A stretch of DNA of 64,000 nucleotides from assembly GCF_014653195.1 (NCBI RefSeq), contig NZ_BNAH01000018.1, forward strand, positions 1-64,000, read 5' to 3'. The notes beneath the pieces are model-generated. The model did no database searches and was not told where the DNA came from. It saw only the letters and a program-made list of their open reading frames with translations. This DNA is from Thalassotalea profundi (GTDB lineage: Bacteria; Pseudomonadota; Gammaproteobacteria; Enterobacterales; Alteromonadaceae). The position numbers and the translations under genes are program-made. Position 1 is the stretch's first letter, and the number at the start of each line of letters is the position of its first letter. Below are positions 54,901 to 64,000 of this stretch, in pieces.

Positions 54901-57900
54901 TTGAACAGTTTAAAACGTTTACTTTTCCTTGTTTAAACATGTCCTCATAAGTTTTCAGACGGTCGGCTGATTGTTGTGCTGAGTGCTCAGCTGTTCTGTA
55001 ATAAAAGCCACCTTCAATTGTTCTATCATTTATATCAGTCCATAGGTTCTCTGAACGTAATACTTCAAGCTCCTTGTCATCATTAACCATTCCTCTGATT
55101 TTATCTAATCCTACTTTATAATCTTCTTGGGAAACATCAAAAGACCATATAGGTGGCATTTCAACAGCCTTACAAATAAAGTTACTTTGAGTTAAATCAT
55201 TTGGCAGGTATGGAGTCAGTCCTTTAAAGGTAGTATCTATTAGTTTGTTAGTAATGGGACAAATAAAAAACTTTTCACTAAAAGAAAAAGTGATTTTTTC
55301 TCTACTCAAATAAAACTGATTGCCTTCATTATCAAGAACTCTGTGGGTAGTGAGTGCTGTCCAAGCGGCTCTCAACCACTCATTCATTTGGTCTATATCC
55401 CTAGAGTTTTTGTGATCAAGGTTAGCGCCTAGAGTTAGTAGTTTGCCAAGTCTATTCAAACTCCCCTTTTTAATTTGAGGCCACCTTTTAACTCTGTTCT
55501 CATCTTCTTCAGCTGAATCAGGCTTACGAAATGTTTTAGGAGCAAACCTAAAACCAATCCATACCCTCCAGTCATCTTCCAGCTTTATGTATGTATTTTC
55601 ACGAACATAAAAATCCAAAGTAACTTTTAAGAAATCTAACCAGTCATCCAAGGTTAAGTTATAACCCTCCCAGTTTGGTGGGCTATTTGTAATTTTATCT
55701 AAACCTACATAACCAAGCTTTACAATTCCTTGTGTTTCTAGGTTGTTTTGTCTTTTTGGTCTTCTTGCAAACTCTCTAATCAACAACATTTCTGCAAGCT
55801 TTTGTGGTCCAGTAGCGTTATCAAAAACTTCAGGGTTAGCATACTTATTGTATTCCAACATTGCGTTTTTAATATCATTTGATAGCTGTAATGATTTAAC
55901 TAATTCTGACCAATTAACAATGACGGGGATAAATGCAGAAGTGCCTGCATTTGCATTATCAATCTTAGCTTGAAGATTTTTCGCCATATCTTTCATTCCA
56001 GCTTTTAGGAGGGCTTCAACTGAAGACTTTAACTCTTCAATATCAACATCTTCTGAAATTGTTTCTTCAATAGGAGCTTCAAGTTGATTCTTTTTCAAAA
56101 TATCAAATACTAACCCTCTAAGCTTGCTACGCTCAGCTTCCTGTTGCATTCTCACTGCCATTCTAGCAGTGCCTTGACGGCTATCAGTAAAGGTTATGAG
56201 TTTGCGTCCTCTTCCAGGTAAACTTTGAGGACCGAGTTTAGTATCTTTGTCCACAGCAGGATCAGGGCAGAACTCTAATAATGTTGGTACAACGTTAGCT
56301 ACATAGAATGGAGAGCCAAGCATTGCTCTTCTTATTGGTTTATTTCCTGAATAGCCTTTATATGAGCAATTTCCACATTCATTTTCATAGTCTTGATATA
56401 AATATAACGTAATATCTTCGTCTAAGCCTCCAATAAGCCCAGATGTTTTATTAATACCAACACGTATAAAATTCCCTTCTCTATCTGGAGAAGCTAATAA
56501 TGTAATTGGTGAAACATAATGCTTTTTATTTGAGGCTCTAGAAGTCGATTCTTCAGAATCTTCATCTACATCTACTAACAATGAAAATTCATCAGATACA
56601 TTTGTTTCTCGTTGAGCAATAGCATGATTTTTCTCAACGGCAAGTAAATGAGGTTCATTGCAGTCATTACAGAAACCAACTTCACAAACTGGAGCTTCGC
56701 AGTCACACCTGCTCCTCTGTGCAATATACACATTGCCAAAAGGCCAGTTGTCTTTTAATACAGTACTTTCTTTTGTTGGACAGTTTGGATCTATACAACT
56801 CCATAGGCCATTTAGCATTCGTTGAAAGAAATGCGCTCTTACTTTCAAAAATGCTTGAGAGCTTTTGTCTGGCTTAGTCCCTGTTAATAAGTCTACCCAT
56901 TTAAGAGCTAAAGCTTGATCAAAGTCATCATGTGGGAATCGCCCCTGAAGAAACTCGACTAAATCCGTTAACTTAATAGGCTTATCACTTTGAACAAATT
57001 TATCTCGAATTGTCTTTGCAACTTCTGATTGGCATAAAGCTTCAAACCTTTTAGTTGAAACATCAGGATCAAAGTCCTTTGCTTCATCTGGTTTATTCGC
57101 TTCAATAGCTGATATTTGCGCTAAGGAAAGAGTATTCGTAATATTAAACCTTACCTGTGGTATGGCTCTCTTACCACCAATGACCACAACTTGATTTGGT
57201 GAGACTCCTGCAAGCTCAGCTAAAAAGTTTTGTAGCTGTGCTTCAGCATCTTCATCAGCAATAGTTGCCGACGTTGCCACAAACCTTACATTTTTAGCCT
57301 CTACACCAAAAGCTTGCAGCACTCGTCTTAATTGCATTGATAGTTCTGCTGCTTGTGAACCAACATAAGTATGTGCTTCATCAAGAATAATCCAGCGCAA
57401 CGACTGCTCTGCTTTAGATTTATTAATAATTGGTGCATCAACATTACGCACCAACATATATTCCAACATCGTCCCATTTGTAACGAGTATTGGCGCAGGC
57501 TCTCTACGCATTAACTCTCGCGAAAGTATTTCATTTGGTACTTGAGATTGCTTTGCTCGTACCTTGTTCTCGCTATTTTCAGTGTTTCCGTTATACAAAC
57601 AAAAACGTATATCACTACCAAAATCTTCTGTCCAAGCATGTAAACGTTCTCGTTGTGAGTTTATTAATGCATTTAACGGGTACAAAAATATGGCTCTGAT
57701 CCCTGAGAGTTTCTCTTGCCTACTTTGTTGTTCTCGATAGAGTTCTTCAAGAACTGGCACCATAAAACACTCTGTTTTACCTGAACCCGTACCACTCGTA
57801 ACAACGACTGATTTAACATTTTTGTCCAATAACGTTTCCCAACTAGCTAGTTGATGCGTATAAGGATGAAACTCTGATTTAAACTGGTACTTATTCTCGA

Positions 57901-58189
57901 CAACTTTTCCTTTATTATTTGTGACTTTTGCTTTATCAAGAGATGACATTACTTTAGAAGATAAGAGTTTATCATCGACTAAATCTTTCATTTTTGGCTC
58001 AGCTTGTGTCCAACCAAAAGTATGTTCAAATAGTGGGGAGGCTAAAAAAGATCCCTCATCTCCGCATTTACCCTGCATTTGTACTTGCAGGTGCTCTCGT
58101 AATTTAGGGTTCGTGATCCCTAAAACACTCAACGTTGATTCTTTCGCTCTACTTAATGACTGTTCTACTAATGCTGAAAAATAATTCAT
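51911..58189 (-). CDS. Giant DEAD/DEAH helicase with DUF1998 (DruE-like, Druantia type III)
   Basis: The 2092-residue protein has an SF2 helicase core with motif I TSGTGSGKTE (131-140), DEAH near 270 and SAT near 303, and a distant helicase C domain with QRAGRAGRSN near 1120. Zinc-binding cysteines follow (CSYCGQ and CSSC, about 1412-1435), then a DUF1998 cysteine cluster (CSSSCEEACSSC, about 1680) and a further 400-residue tail. Size, architecture and the adjacent 1.1-kresidue partner match DruE of Druantia type III antiphage systems; E. coli YjiV looks related. It starts 12 bp after that partner with a good AAGGAA site. Confidence 0.82.
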   Translation of the reverse strand: MNYFSALVEQSLSRAKESTLSVLGITNPKLREHLQVQMQGKCGDEGSFLASPLFEHTFGWTQAEPKMKDLVDDKLLSSKVMSSLDKAKVTNNKGKVVENKYQFKSEFHPYTHQLASWETLLDKNVKSVVVTSGTGSGKTECFMVPVLEELYREQQSRQEKLSGIRAIFLYPLNALINSQRERLHAWTEDFGSDIRFCLYNGNTENSENKVRAKQSQVPNEILSRELMRREPAPILVTNGTMLEYMLVRNVDAPIINKSKAEQSLRWIILDEAHTYVGSQAAELSMQLRRVLQAFGVEAKNVRFVATSATIADEDAEAQLQNFLAELAGVSPNQVVVIGGKRAIPQVRFNITNTLSLAQISAIEANKPDEAKDFDPDVSTKRFEALCQSEVAKTIRDKFVQSDKPIKLTDLVEFLQGRFPHDDFDQALALKWVDLLTGTKPDKSSQAFLKVRAHFFQRMLNGLWSCIDPNCPTKESTVLKDNWPFGNVYIAQRSRCDCEAPVCEVGFCNDCNEPHLLAVEKNHAIAQRETNVSDEFSLLVDVDEDSEESTSRASNKKHYVSPITLLASPDREGNFIRVGINKTSGLIGGLDEDITLYLYQDYENECGNCSYKGYSGNKPIRRAMLGSPFYVANVVPTLLEFCPDPAVDKDTKLGPQSLPGRGRKLITFTDSRQGTARMAVRMQQEAERSKLRGLVFDILKKNQLEAPIEETISEDVDIEELKSSVEALLKAGMKDMAKNLQAKIDNANAGTSAFIPVIVNWSELVKSLQLSNDIKNAMLEYNKYANPEVFDNATGPQKLAEMLLIREFARRPKRQNNLETQGIVKLGYVGLDKITNSPPNWEGYNLTLDDWLDFLKVTLDFYVRENTYIKLEDDWRVWIGFRFAPKTFRKPDSAEEDENRVKRWPQIKKGSLNRLGKLLTLGANLDHKNSRDIDQMNEWLRAAWTALTTHRVLDNEGNQFYLSREKITFSFSEKFFICPITNKLIDTTFKGLTPYLPNDLTQSNFICKAVEMPPIWSFDVSQEDYKVGLDKIRGMVNDDKELEVLRSENLWTDINDRTIEGGFYYRTAEHSAQQSADRLKTYEDMFKQGKVNVLNCSTTMEMGVDIGGISAVVMNNVPPHPANYLQRAGRAGRSNESRAIAYTLCKSNPHDSEVFNDTAWPFVTKIPAPQISLDSSRLVARHVNSLLLSIYLRDVIGTTDKEKTSLNLQWFFESEDGVISTCDKFKAWMDSASVPIEEALKSLVRGTALAGNEVRSIINSSKKAIEKLQASWLSQLNNLSSALKSASKDSPFEYRITLELARHRKEYLLKELAAKAFLPGYGFPTDVVTLNNSNIVDFRRDKEGKKSKAKFREDNISQLRDMPSRNLAVAIREYAPGAQLVIDGRVFRSAGISLNWQKLGSSVKEAQKFDVAWQCSYCGQTGIDRSSSTSDELKCSSCSRNIPSSLIKKTIEPTGFVTDFFDSPGNDITRQNYIPVQPGWLSLNGEDFPLPNPATGFMSYGNNATLFQHSSGEYGTGFAVCLSCGKAESMTINSEFPVGLSPTSEHRPITSTPKSKDSDGYQPPCDGSATVHSDIHIGCTSLTDAFELTLKHPITGQYIDVSDEGETVALTLAVSLRNALSHKLGISTSEIGYSVRPSRNLNSNLPAMVIQLYDAISGGAGFATSSARFIGELLVDMYSNLACSSSCEEACSSCLLDSNTRHDANHLDRKSAIEWLGDDFTKFISLPSEFEYLTGSKYCHESIKECISHQINKGANSIKVWLSKEINEWDLDARQVHMFVYQMIQINGVELSFVLPNIPFGENEKRSLLRYKELGIKLLKPNKELTNGNMVALVESANKSVSIASQGAEMLSPNGLWLESNSEDMLVKSTLSQDFKFSEIDTSQWIVNLSDGARVEFSTELNGEIKSFGDRFWAFICREYEPLSNEFKDGELIEVAYTDRYLQSPWYMIMLGEIIRGLPFNSKTSFELQTLFSSKPGSGRFINHDWAVSSDMVEVLSLWFQEGIKLPCFIDLHENRADISHRRELILKFKNGNEYCIGFDQGVGYWNHDLPRNKHYFDFEDVSKQLVQMCEAWENGSIKNGFDWKTVIYINKS

Positions 58190-58201
58190 TGATAATTCCT
58201 T

Positions 58202-61200
58202 TTATACTTCTTGAGTAAAGTAACTTACAAAATAACTATACATAGATGAAAACCAGACGGGTTCAAAATCTCTTAATTGTGTAAGTGAAAATATTTTGGA
58301 AACATTTAGTTTAAAGACACTTTCAATATCAAGTTTTCCTGAAGCAATTGCCGCAGCAATGATTGGGTACATAACTACCGATTTTTGCCATTTATGATAG
58401 TAAGCTAGCATCGGTTCAGTACCATCTAATAAGGACAGAGCATTTTCAATATCGAATTTAGGGTTCGTAGGCCACTTTTCGTCTAGTTCAGAATGATCAT
58501 TTTTCAGATCATCTAACCAAATAGAAAGAACGGCTTCTGGTAACTTATGCGAAACGACATTACTTTTTATGTACTTAATGACCTCTTCTGGATAGCTTGG
58601 AACTGCATTATTTAAACGATCAAACATTGAATTGACTTGTTCGTGAATAAAGTCAGCTGGAATGTCTATTTTTTCCAAAGAGCTAATAAAGTCATTTTTG
58701 GCTCTATGCCAATAGTCCAAAGGAATTAACTCCCAAAGAACCGGAAATTCAGTGTCTAAACGACGAATAAATTCCTCATCCATTTCAAACTTGAATAAAA
58801 TTATCGTTAATGCTTTAAGGTTCTTTGTTAATGCTTTGAAAACCTCAAAAGTTGATAAAGGTAAATAACCAAAGTTATCCCACAAACTTCTCATATAAAG
58901 CCAACTGGAGTGGTGATAATCATTAGCCATTACCTCCATCATGTCGGCAATAGCCATTGGGTTAAATTTAGGATGAAAGGCTTTAACAGCTGATTGCATG
59001 CTAGATGAAGGCTTAACATCTGCGACGTCGAGTGCATCTTCAAAGTAAAATACAGGTCTAAAATCAATATCTGTCCGATTTTCAGGGATAATTAACCAAG
59101 GCCCACCTTTAGTCATCTCTTTTGCAATTTTAAACCTATCTAACTCAATACTACCAAGCATTCTTCGAGGTAGGTTTACTGGCTTACATTCAGGTTCAGC
59201 AATTCTCATTGCTAGAAGGTTATGACTTACTTCGTCTGAAAAAGCATTTGATTCAAATGAATATAATTGATCTATAGGATCAAACTTCACTTCTGAAGCA
59301 AAGCGCCTCACAGTAAATTGTTTTTTATATCCACGACATTTAATACTTATAGCAACTTCAGCATCCAACTTGTCACTTAAAGACAACAATGAAACAATTT
59401 TTTCTTTAAAACTATATAAACTCAACACCTTAGGTTTATTACTTACAGAAATAGATGAAAATATAGTAGGAGAGTTTCTGATAATAGGTTTTAACGCAAA
59501 CTCCAATTCAAATTTCTCGTCATAATCTTGATTAGAAAATAAATAAATTTCGGAGCCAAGTAATTGGTGAATAGTAAGTTGTTCTGGTAATTCATTCCCA
59601 TCCTTATCAAAACCATAAATGCCTTCGGCAGGATAAGGCAAAATAATTTCAATAGGATCACAAAGTAAATTTGCACTTATTTGCATGATTACTTTTGCTG
59701 GGGGTAATGAATTCGGCTTTATAGTAAAGCACCTGGTGTTATCATTTTTTGATTGAATAATTTCAGTTTCAGGGGCAATTAGTGAAACAACTATCGGTTG
59801 AGCTGTAGTCACATTGATTACAGCACTCTCATTTTCACTGTTGAAGGAAATAGACAAGTCTTGAGGAAGAATCGCTATTTTTCGACGAATTAAGGTATCG
59901 CTATCATTATTTTTTACGCTAAAAACGTGCTGCCCAAACTTCTCATACTCTTTAATCGTATTTACTGGCTTGTTATCTAATAACCTCGTCAAACCAAAGT
60001 TAACATCAGCATGTTCATTTACTGACTTTATTTCAGGAACCCCTTTATAAACTTGAGCAGGTTTAGTCTCCCATTGAACTTCATCTCCAACTATAGCCAG
60101 CATTCCACTTGTATTAGATGAAGAGTTTGTACGTAAACGATATCGACTTTCGGAACAATAAAAGCGAATATCCCCAGAAACTTTATACCAACTTAATTTA
60201 TAACCATATGCCTCAACATCTTTATCTTTTAACGCAAAACCACTAAGGTTTTCTACTTCATAGGACGATGGAACTAAAACATAGATTTCTTTATGTTTAG
60301 TAGTAAAACTTGCCTGGCCAATACAAATATATTTATTTTCATCCTCCTCGAATACAAAACCAATCGGAGCTTCTCCTAACGCTATAGAAGAGTTTTCAAT
60401 ACAAAGCTGCTCAACACTAACCCCTAATTCAGACAATTCAATAAACAGTGAACTATCAATATTGGTTCTAGAAAAACAAACACCTTTCTTTCTTGGTTTT
60501 ATTACCGTGCGATTAGTTTCAAACTGTGCAAAAACACTACCGAAGTCCGCTCTTCTTTTAGCTCCTTCATTTAAGCCTAAATCAAGCTTACTTGAGTTAA
60601 CATCTGATTTTTTAAAATAAAAATTGAGTAATTTAGGTAAAGATACTTCAGAGCTAAACATTAAACTGTCTAAATCAAAAAAATGCTTACAAGATAATTT
60701 TGACTGATATTTTTTAATTGAAGAACTAGCAGAAGACGCCCCTATCAACCAATTGTCTAATAGACCTTTTCCTGTTTTTACATCTAATGGAATAGGAAAC
60801 TGACTTCGCCAGTTAGGTAAAATTTGATCAAGTTGTTCTGATGGTAAATCGTCTTGGTTACTTATTTCGATTTTGTCAGCTAGTCCCATTAAATTACGAA
60901 CTATTTTGGCGATTAGATCAATAGACTCATCTTCTGTAAATACGCTAGGTAAATACTCTAAATAGCTACTAATTAATTCATTTAAAGAAACACCAATTAA
61001 GTCAACTTTATAATAGTTACGTAAGATTTTTCTTATTAAATCACCAAATTTATTATCTTTAGTACTTACAAGTTGGAATGGCAAACCACCTTCTATAAAA
61101 ACTGAACCTAAAAAGTTACGCCGTTCCGATTCATAGCTTCGAATAGGTCTTTTCCAATAACTCCCTAATCCCAAAGGAATAACATCAGCCCTTTGGCTAG

Positions 61201-61489
61201 CACTTAATTCAAAACCTAAAGACTCCCATGCTGCATACCATTCCCACTTTAGAGAATCACAATCTCGCCTATACCATTCAGAACAACAAATCACAAAGCA
61301 AGCGGCCCATTCTTTGTGCTTTGAAACACCAATGTTCGTTTTAGGATAGAATTGCGATACAACATTTTTTAACGCTTTATACTCTTCATGCTTCATTTGA
61401 TAAGTAAATAACGCGTCACCAGTCACTGAGTTTAAGCCACGAGTAGACAGGAATTGAGATAACCATTGAGATGGAGTAAAAATATTCAT
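58202..61489 (-). CDS. Large protein of unknown fold (DruH-like, Druantia type III; YjiT/STY4851-like)
   Basis: Start chosen at the ATG at 61489, nine bases after AGGAAG; the frame also includes a GTG at 61495. The 1095-residue protein has no motif I can name. The N-terminal 300 residues are helical and rich in Trp, the middle (about 330-780) is mostly beta strands, and the end (about 850-1095) is again helical. It lies directly upstream of the DUF1998 helicase, the DruH-DruE arrangement of Druantia type III, and its length fits DruH. The assignment rests on context and length more than on sequence. Confidence 0.65.
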   Translation of the reverse strand: MNIFTPSQWLSQFLSTRGLNSVTGDALFTYQMKHEEYKALKNVVSQFYPKTNIGVSKHKEWAACFVICCSEWYRRDCDSLKWEWYAAWESLGFELSASQRADVIPLGLGSYWKRPIRSYESERRNFLGSVFIEGGLPFQLVSTKDNKFGDLIRKILRNYYKVDLIGVSLNELISSYLEYLPSVFTEDESIDLIAKIVRNLMGLADKIEISNQDDLPSEQLDQILPNWRSQFPIPLDVKTGKGLLDNWLIGASSASSSIKKYQSKLSCKHFFDLDSLMFSSEVSLPKLLNFYFKKSDVNSSKLDLGLNEGAKRRADFGSVFAQFETNRTVIKPRKKGVCFSRTNIDSSLFIELSELGVSVEQLCIENSSIALGEAPIGFVFEEDENKYICIGQASFTTKHKEIYVLVPSSYEVENLSGFALKDKDVEAYGYKLSWYKVSGDIRFYCSESRYRLRTNSSSNTSGMLAIVGDEVQWETKPAQVYKGVPEIKSVNEHADVNFGLTRLLDNKPVNTIKEYEKFGQHVFSVKNNDSDTLIRRKIAILPQDLSISFNSENESAVINVTTAQPIVVSLIAPETEIIQSKNDNTRCFTIKPNSLPPAKVIMQISANLLCDPIEIILPYPAEGIYGFDKDGNELPEQLTIHQLLGSEIYLFSNQDYDEKFELEFALKPIIRNSPTIFSSISVSNKPKVLSLYSFKEKIVSLLSLSDKLDAEVAISIKCRGYKKQFTVRRFASEVKFDPIDQLYSFESNAFSDEVSHNLLAMRIAEPECKPVNLPRRMLGSIELDRFKIAKEMTKGGPWLIIPENRTDIDFRPVFYFEDALDVADVKPSSSMQSAVKAFHPKFNPMAIADMMEVMANDYHHSSWLYMRSLWDNFGYLPLSTFEVFKALTKNLKALTIILFKFEMDEEFIRRLDTEFPVLWELIPLDYWHRAKNDFISSLEKIDIPADFIHEQVNSMFDRLNNAVPSYPEEVIKYIKSNVVSHKLPEAVLSIWLDDLKNDHSELDEKWPTNPKFDIENALSLLDGTEPMLAYYHKWQKSVVMYPIIAAAIASGKLDIESVFKLNVSKIFSLTQLRDFEPVWFSSMYSYFVSYFTQEV

Positions 61490-61661
61490 AAACACATACT
61501 TCCTTTTATGCCATTATTCGGTTCTAAAATTTGAAATTCTAACGAAGTCATATTCAAAAATAACCGTGAAAAAAGTTTGGTTATTTGTCCTATTACATAC
61601 TTTACATTAATAAATATTAAATGAGAAATCATAATGTTACCTTTAAAGCTTAGTGTTTATT

Positions 61662-63434
61662 TTATGAACAATAACCATTGGCAACCATCGACGTAATCTC
61701 GGATTTTTCTACCAAATCACTAGGTAATAACTTATTATTTGATATACGTAAACTCTTCATATCTTCAGCTTTACGAATTAAGTTACCTCGTCCTTCACTT
61801 AGTTTCTTCATTGCATCTCCATAACTGCTTTCTGCACGTTGTAGGTGATTACCAAGCTTTTTCATATCATCAACAAAATTAACTAGTTTGTCGTAAATAG
61901 CACCGGCTTTATTGGCAATATCCTGAGCATTTTGGTTTTGATACTCAACTCGCCACATATTATTAATGGTTTTTAGTGCCACCATTAAATTGGTTGGGCT
62001 AACAAGCATAATATTCTTCTCTAATGCTAATTGTATCAATTCGTTATCATGCTCTATTGCAACATTAAAGGCGGGTTCAACAGGTATAAACATCAACGTA
62101 TAATCCAATGACTTAATGCCATATAAATCGTGATAGTTTTTACTGGTTAACTGCTTAATATGATTTTTAATTGCAATAATATGTTCTTTTAAAGCTTGCT
62201 GGCGAATTACATCATCTTCTGCGTTGAAATAACGCTCATACGCTGTTAATGCCATTTTAGAATCTATAACAACGTCTTTATCTCCTGGTAAATGCACAAT
62301 CACATCAGGCTTAAATAAGCTACCCTCTTCATCTTTTAACGCTAATTGAGTGTCATACTCATGATTTAAACGTAATCCCGATTCTTGCAGCACACGTTCA
62401 AGAACTACTTCTCCCCATGTGCCCTGCTTCTTATTATCACCTTTTAAAGCTCTTGTTAATGCTGTAGCTTCTTTGCTCATTTTTTCATTTAACGCTTTTA
62501 AGCTATGCACCTCTTGTTTAAGGGCATAACGCTCTTTAGCCTCATTGGTATAAACATCATTAACTTGCTTGCTAAAATCACCAATTTGGTTTTTAAGTGG
62601 TGATAACAAACTATCTAGTGATGATTTATTCTGTGCTGACATCTCACCAGTTTTTTCTTTGAATATTTTATTGGCTGTGTTTTCAAACTGAGTAACTAAA
62701 CGTTTTTCAGCGGTTTCTAATAAAATGATCTTATCTTGAAGTGCCTTTTTAGCTTCATCATCAGCAGATAACTGCGATTTAAGCTCACTCACTTCGTTGA
62801 GTCGGTAGGCTAATGTTTCTTTTAAGCTAGTCAGTTCTTGCTTTAATTCACCTAGCTGATTTAACTTCTCACTTTGCTCTGCATTTTCATTGCTTATTAT
62901 GCGGTTCTTTTCTCTAACCTGGGTTAACTCAGCTTTAGTACTAGCAAATTCAGCTTTTACTTCTTCAAAATAATTCAGCTTTTCCGCTTGCTCGGCTTTC
63001 TCATTGCTTAGACTTTGTAAGTGTTTCTGCATTTGAGTTATGTCTGTGTTGGCCTTATCTAATGCATTACTTGTTCGTTGTAATTGAAGAGTTTTTTCAT
63101 CAATTTGTGTCGACAGTTTACTAATTTCAGCTTTATTATTGGCTATATATTCAAGTTGGTTGCTACATGTTTGTTGCAACTCACTAAATTTAACTTCAAT
63201 ACTATTAAGGTGGGATATTGTTGAATTAGCGGCGGCAAGTTCTTCTTTTAATGAAGAAATACTCTGCTGTAATGAATTATTAGAGGTTTGTAATTCTGTA
63301 TTTTTTAATATCAGCTCCTCACATTGCTTTAATGAGCTATTATTTTGTTGGTTTTTAAAAAAACGAATACCAACTAATAGCGATGCGATTAACACCGCAC
63401 TAAAGATAAAAGTCTGAATAAGTAAATCTGTCAT
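61662..63434 (-). CDS. rmuC: DNA recombination protein RmuC
   Basis: The 590-residue protein has one N-terminal transmembrane helix (about 5-24), a coiled coil of about 300 residues and a conserved C-terminal nuclease-like domain: GTWGEVVLERVLQESGL near 345, PDVIVHLPGDKDVVIDSKM near 380 and MFIPVEPAF near 450. RmuC limits recombination between inverted repeats and has a PD-(D/E)XK-type core (D-x-DSK). It is separated from the island by about 170 bp. It may be backbone or a passenger. Confidence 0.92.
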   Translation of the reverse strand: MTDLLIQTFIFSAVLIASLLVGIRFFKNQQNNSSLKQCEELILKNTELQTSNNSLQQSISSLKEELAAANSTISHLNSIEVKFSELQQTCSNQLEYIANNKAEISKLSTQIDEKTLQLQRTSNALDKANTDITQMQKHLQSLSNEKAEQAEKLNYFEEVKAEFASTKAELTQVREKNRIISNENAEQSEKLNQLGELKQELTSLKETLAYRLNEVSELKSQLSADDEAKKALQDKIILLETAEKRLVTQFENTANKIFKEKTGEMSAQNKSSLDSLLSPLKNQIGDFSKQVNDVYTNEAKERYALKQEVHSLKALNEKMSKEATALTRALKGDNKKQGTWGEVVLERVLQESGLRLNHEYDTQLALKDEEGSLFKPDVIVHLPGDKDVVIDSKMALTAYERYFNAEDDVIRQQALKEHIIAIKNHIKQLTSKNYHDLYGIKSLDYTLMFIPVEPAFNVAIEHDNELIQLALEKNIMLVSPTNLMVALKTINNMWRVEYQNQNAQDIANKAGAIYDKLVNFVDDMKKLGNHLQRAESSYGDAMKKLSEGRGNLIRKAEDMKSLRISNNKLLPSDLVEKSEITSMVANGYCS

Positions 63435-63579
63435 TATTTTTTAGCCTTAATAAATTGAAATCAAACTTACTAAAGCGAAAAACAAGCCAAAACATAAAAA
63501 CCAATAAATTCAACAAACTAACAGAACCACAACACAACAAATAATAATATTAGTTACACAAAAATAAAATAAATTACCT

Positions 63580-64000
63580 TTAGACGGGTTTGTTTATAAT
63601 GTTGGTATAGCCCTTATTCTTAGTAACAGGCTCATACCTTTTAAACATTTCTTTCATTACGCCTTCATCAATATGCTTCCCGTGAGATAAGAACCTTTGC
63701 TGATTTCGTGCAAGCAATAATGCTTCCTTCCCCTTGTAGTCGAAAACAACCGCTGAAATTTTTGCATTTGGGTAATATTGGAAAATTTTACTGCGGCTTC
63801 GCCGGGTTAGGTTGGTAAGATCCCAAACGACATGTTTGTGGTTCAGGCTTTCATCTATAAGGCTTTCAAATATGTGACGGTGCTGCGTTTTAAGGCTGTT
63901 TTCGCCAGGGAGTTGAAAATACTCATGATAACTCAAGCCATTTTTCCGACAGAGTATTTCAACAACATCGTCTGAAGATATAACAAAGTCATGTTCAAGT
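63580..64000 (-). CDS. P-loop kinase (polynucleotide-kinase-like), 5' end beyond the window
   Basis: The frame is open to the window edge, so the start and the P-loop are missing; only about 140 C-terminal residues are visible. VISSDDVVEIL, then IFESLIDESLNHKHVVWDLTNLTRRSR and later VVFDYKG recall the T4 polynucleotide kinase/AAA_33 type, where the DLTN-like phrase is the typical DATN/DMTN motif. A TTG at 63936 inside the frame is not needed as a start. Substrate unknown. Confidence 0.7.
   Translation of the reverse strand, partial: LEHDFVISSDDVVEILCRKNGLSYHEYFQLPGENSLKTQHRHIFESLIDESLNHKHVVWDLTNLTRRSRSKIFQYYPNAKISAVVFDYKGKEALLLARNQQRFLSHGKHIDEGVMKEMFKRYEPVTKNKGYTNIINKPV

Noticed and set aside
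39416..61489. Island treated as an integrative element or prophage
   Set aside because: No integrase, transposase, tRNA-end attachment repeat or phage structural gene is visible at either border.

Overview
The window looks like chromosomal DNA of a marine gammaproteobacterium of the Alteromonadales, most likely Colwelliaceae (Colwellia or Thalassotalea type). This is inferred from the AT-rich base composition and gene content: a TIGR03503-type protein beside dnaQ, rhombosortase, a CBM9/DUF5916 outer-membrane protein, a lipoprotein S9 peptidase, PutA and a YbiT-type ABC-F protein. No database search was possible, so family names rest on motifs and recall.

Region 1 (1-880) holds seven near-identical tRNA-Asp genes in tandem on the minus strand, fed by one strong promoter. 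Region 2 (957-35474) is mostly housekeeping and metabolism: dnaQ, small membrane proteins, an outer-membrane beta-barrel, an Asp/Glu racemase, cysK, gamma-glutamyltransferase, a DTW-domain tRNA modification enzyme, rhombosortase, an unusual nuclease-phosphatase fusion lipoprotein, a dipeptidyl-peptidase-like lipoprotein, putA, ygiQ, a DUF5666/PepSY/two-component operon, ybiT, rlmJ and a DEAD-box helicase. Region 3 (35653-39153) has a small secreted protein and a 909-residue secreted protein with an embedded cytochrome c5-like domain. In sampled lines its DNA is clearly more GC-rich than its surroundings.

Region 4 (39416-61489) is a 22-kb defence island with all genes on the minus strand. Its upstream part is a 1095-residue protein followed by a 2092-residue helicase with DUF1998 cysteines, which fits a Druantia type III pair (DruH-DruE). 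After a 186-bp gap with a palindromic operator-like site comes a tightly packed eight-gene operon: DUF4258-like small protein, vWA protein, PP2C phosphatase, Ser/Thr kinase-like protein with zinc ribbon, SF1 helicase, a winged-helix protein ending in a HEPN-like R-x5-H motif, a McrB-like AAA+ ATPase with a long coiled coil, and a DUF2357-like protein with a zinc ribbon. The vWA/PP2C/kinase trio resembles the TerY-P triads predicted from comparative genomics. I cannot match the complete eight-gene set to a named system, and it is the best candidate here for an undescribed one: a phosphorylation-controlled nucleic-acid-processing module that may use a HEPN RNase as effector.

Region 5 (61662-64000) returns to probable backbone: rmuC, then the 3' part of a P-loop polynucleotide-kinase-like gene that runs off the window.
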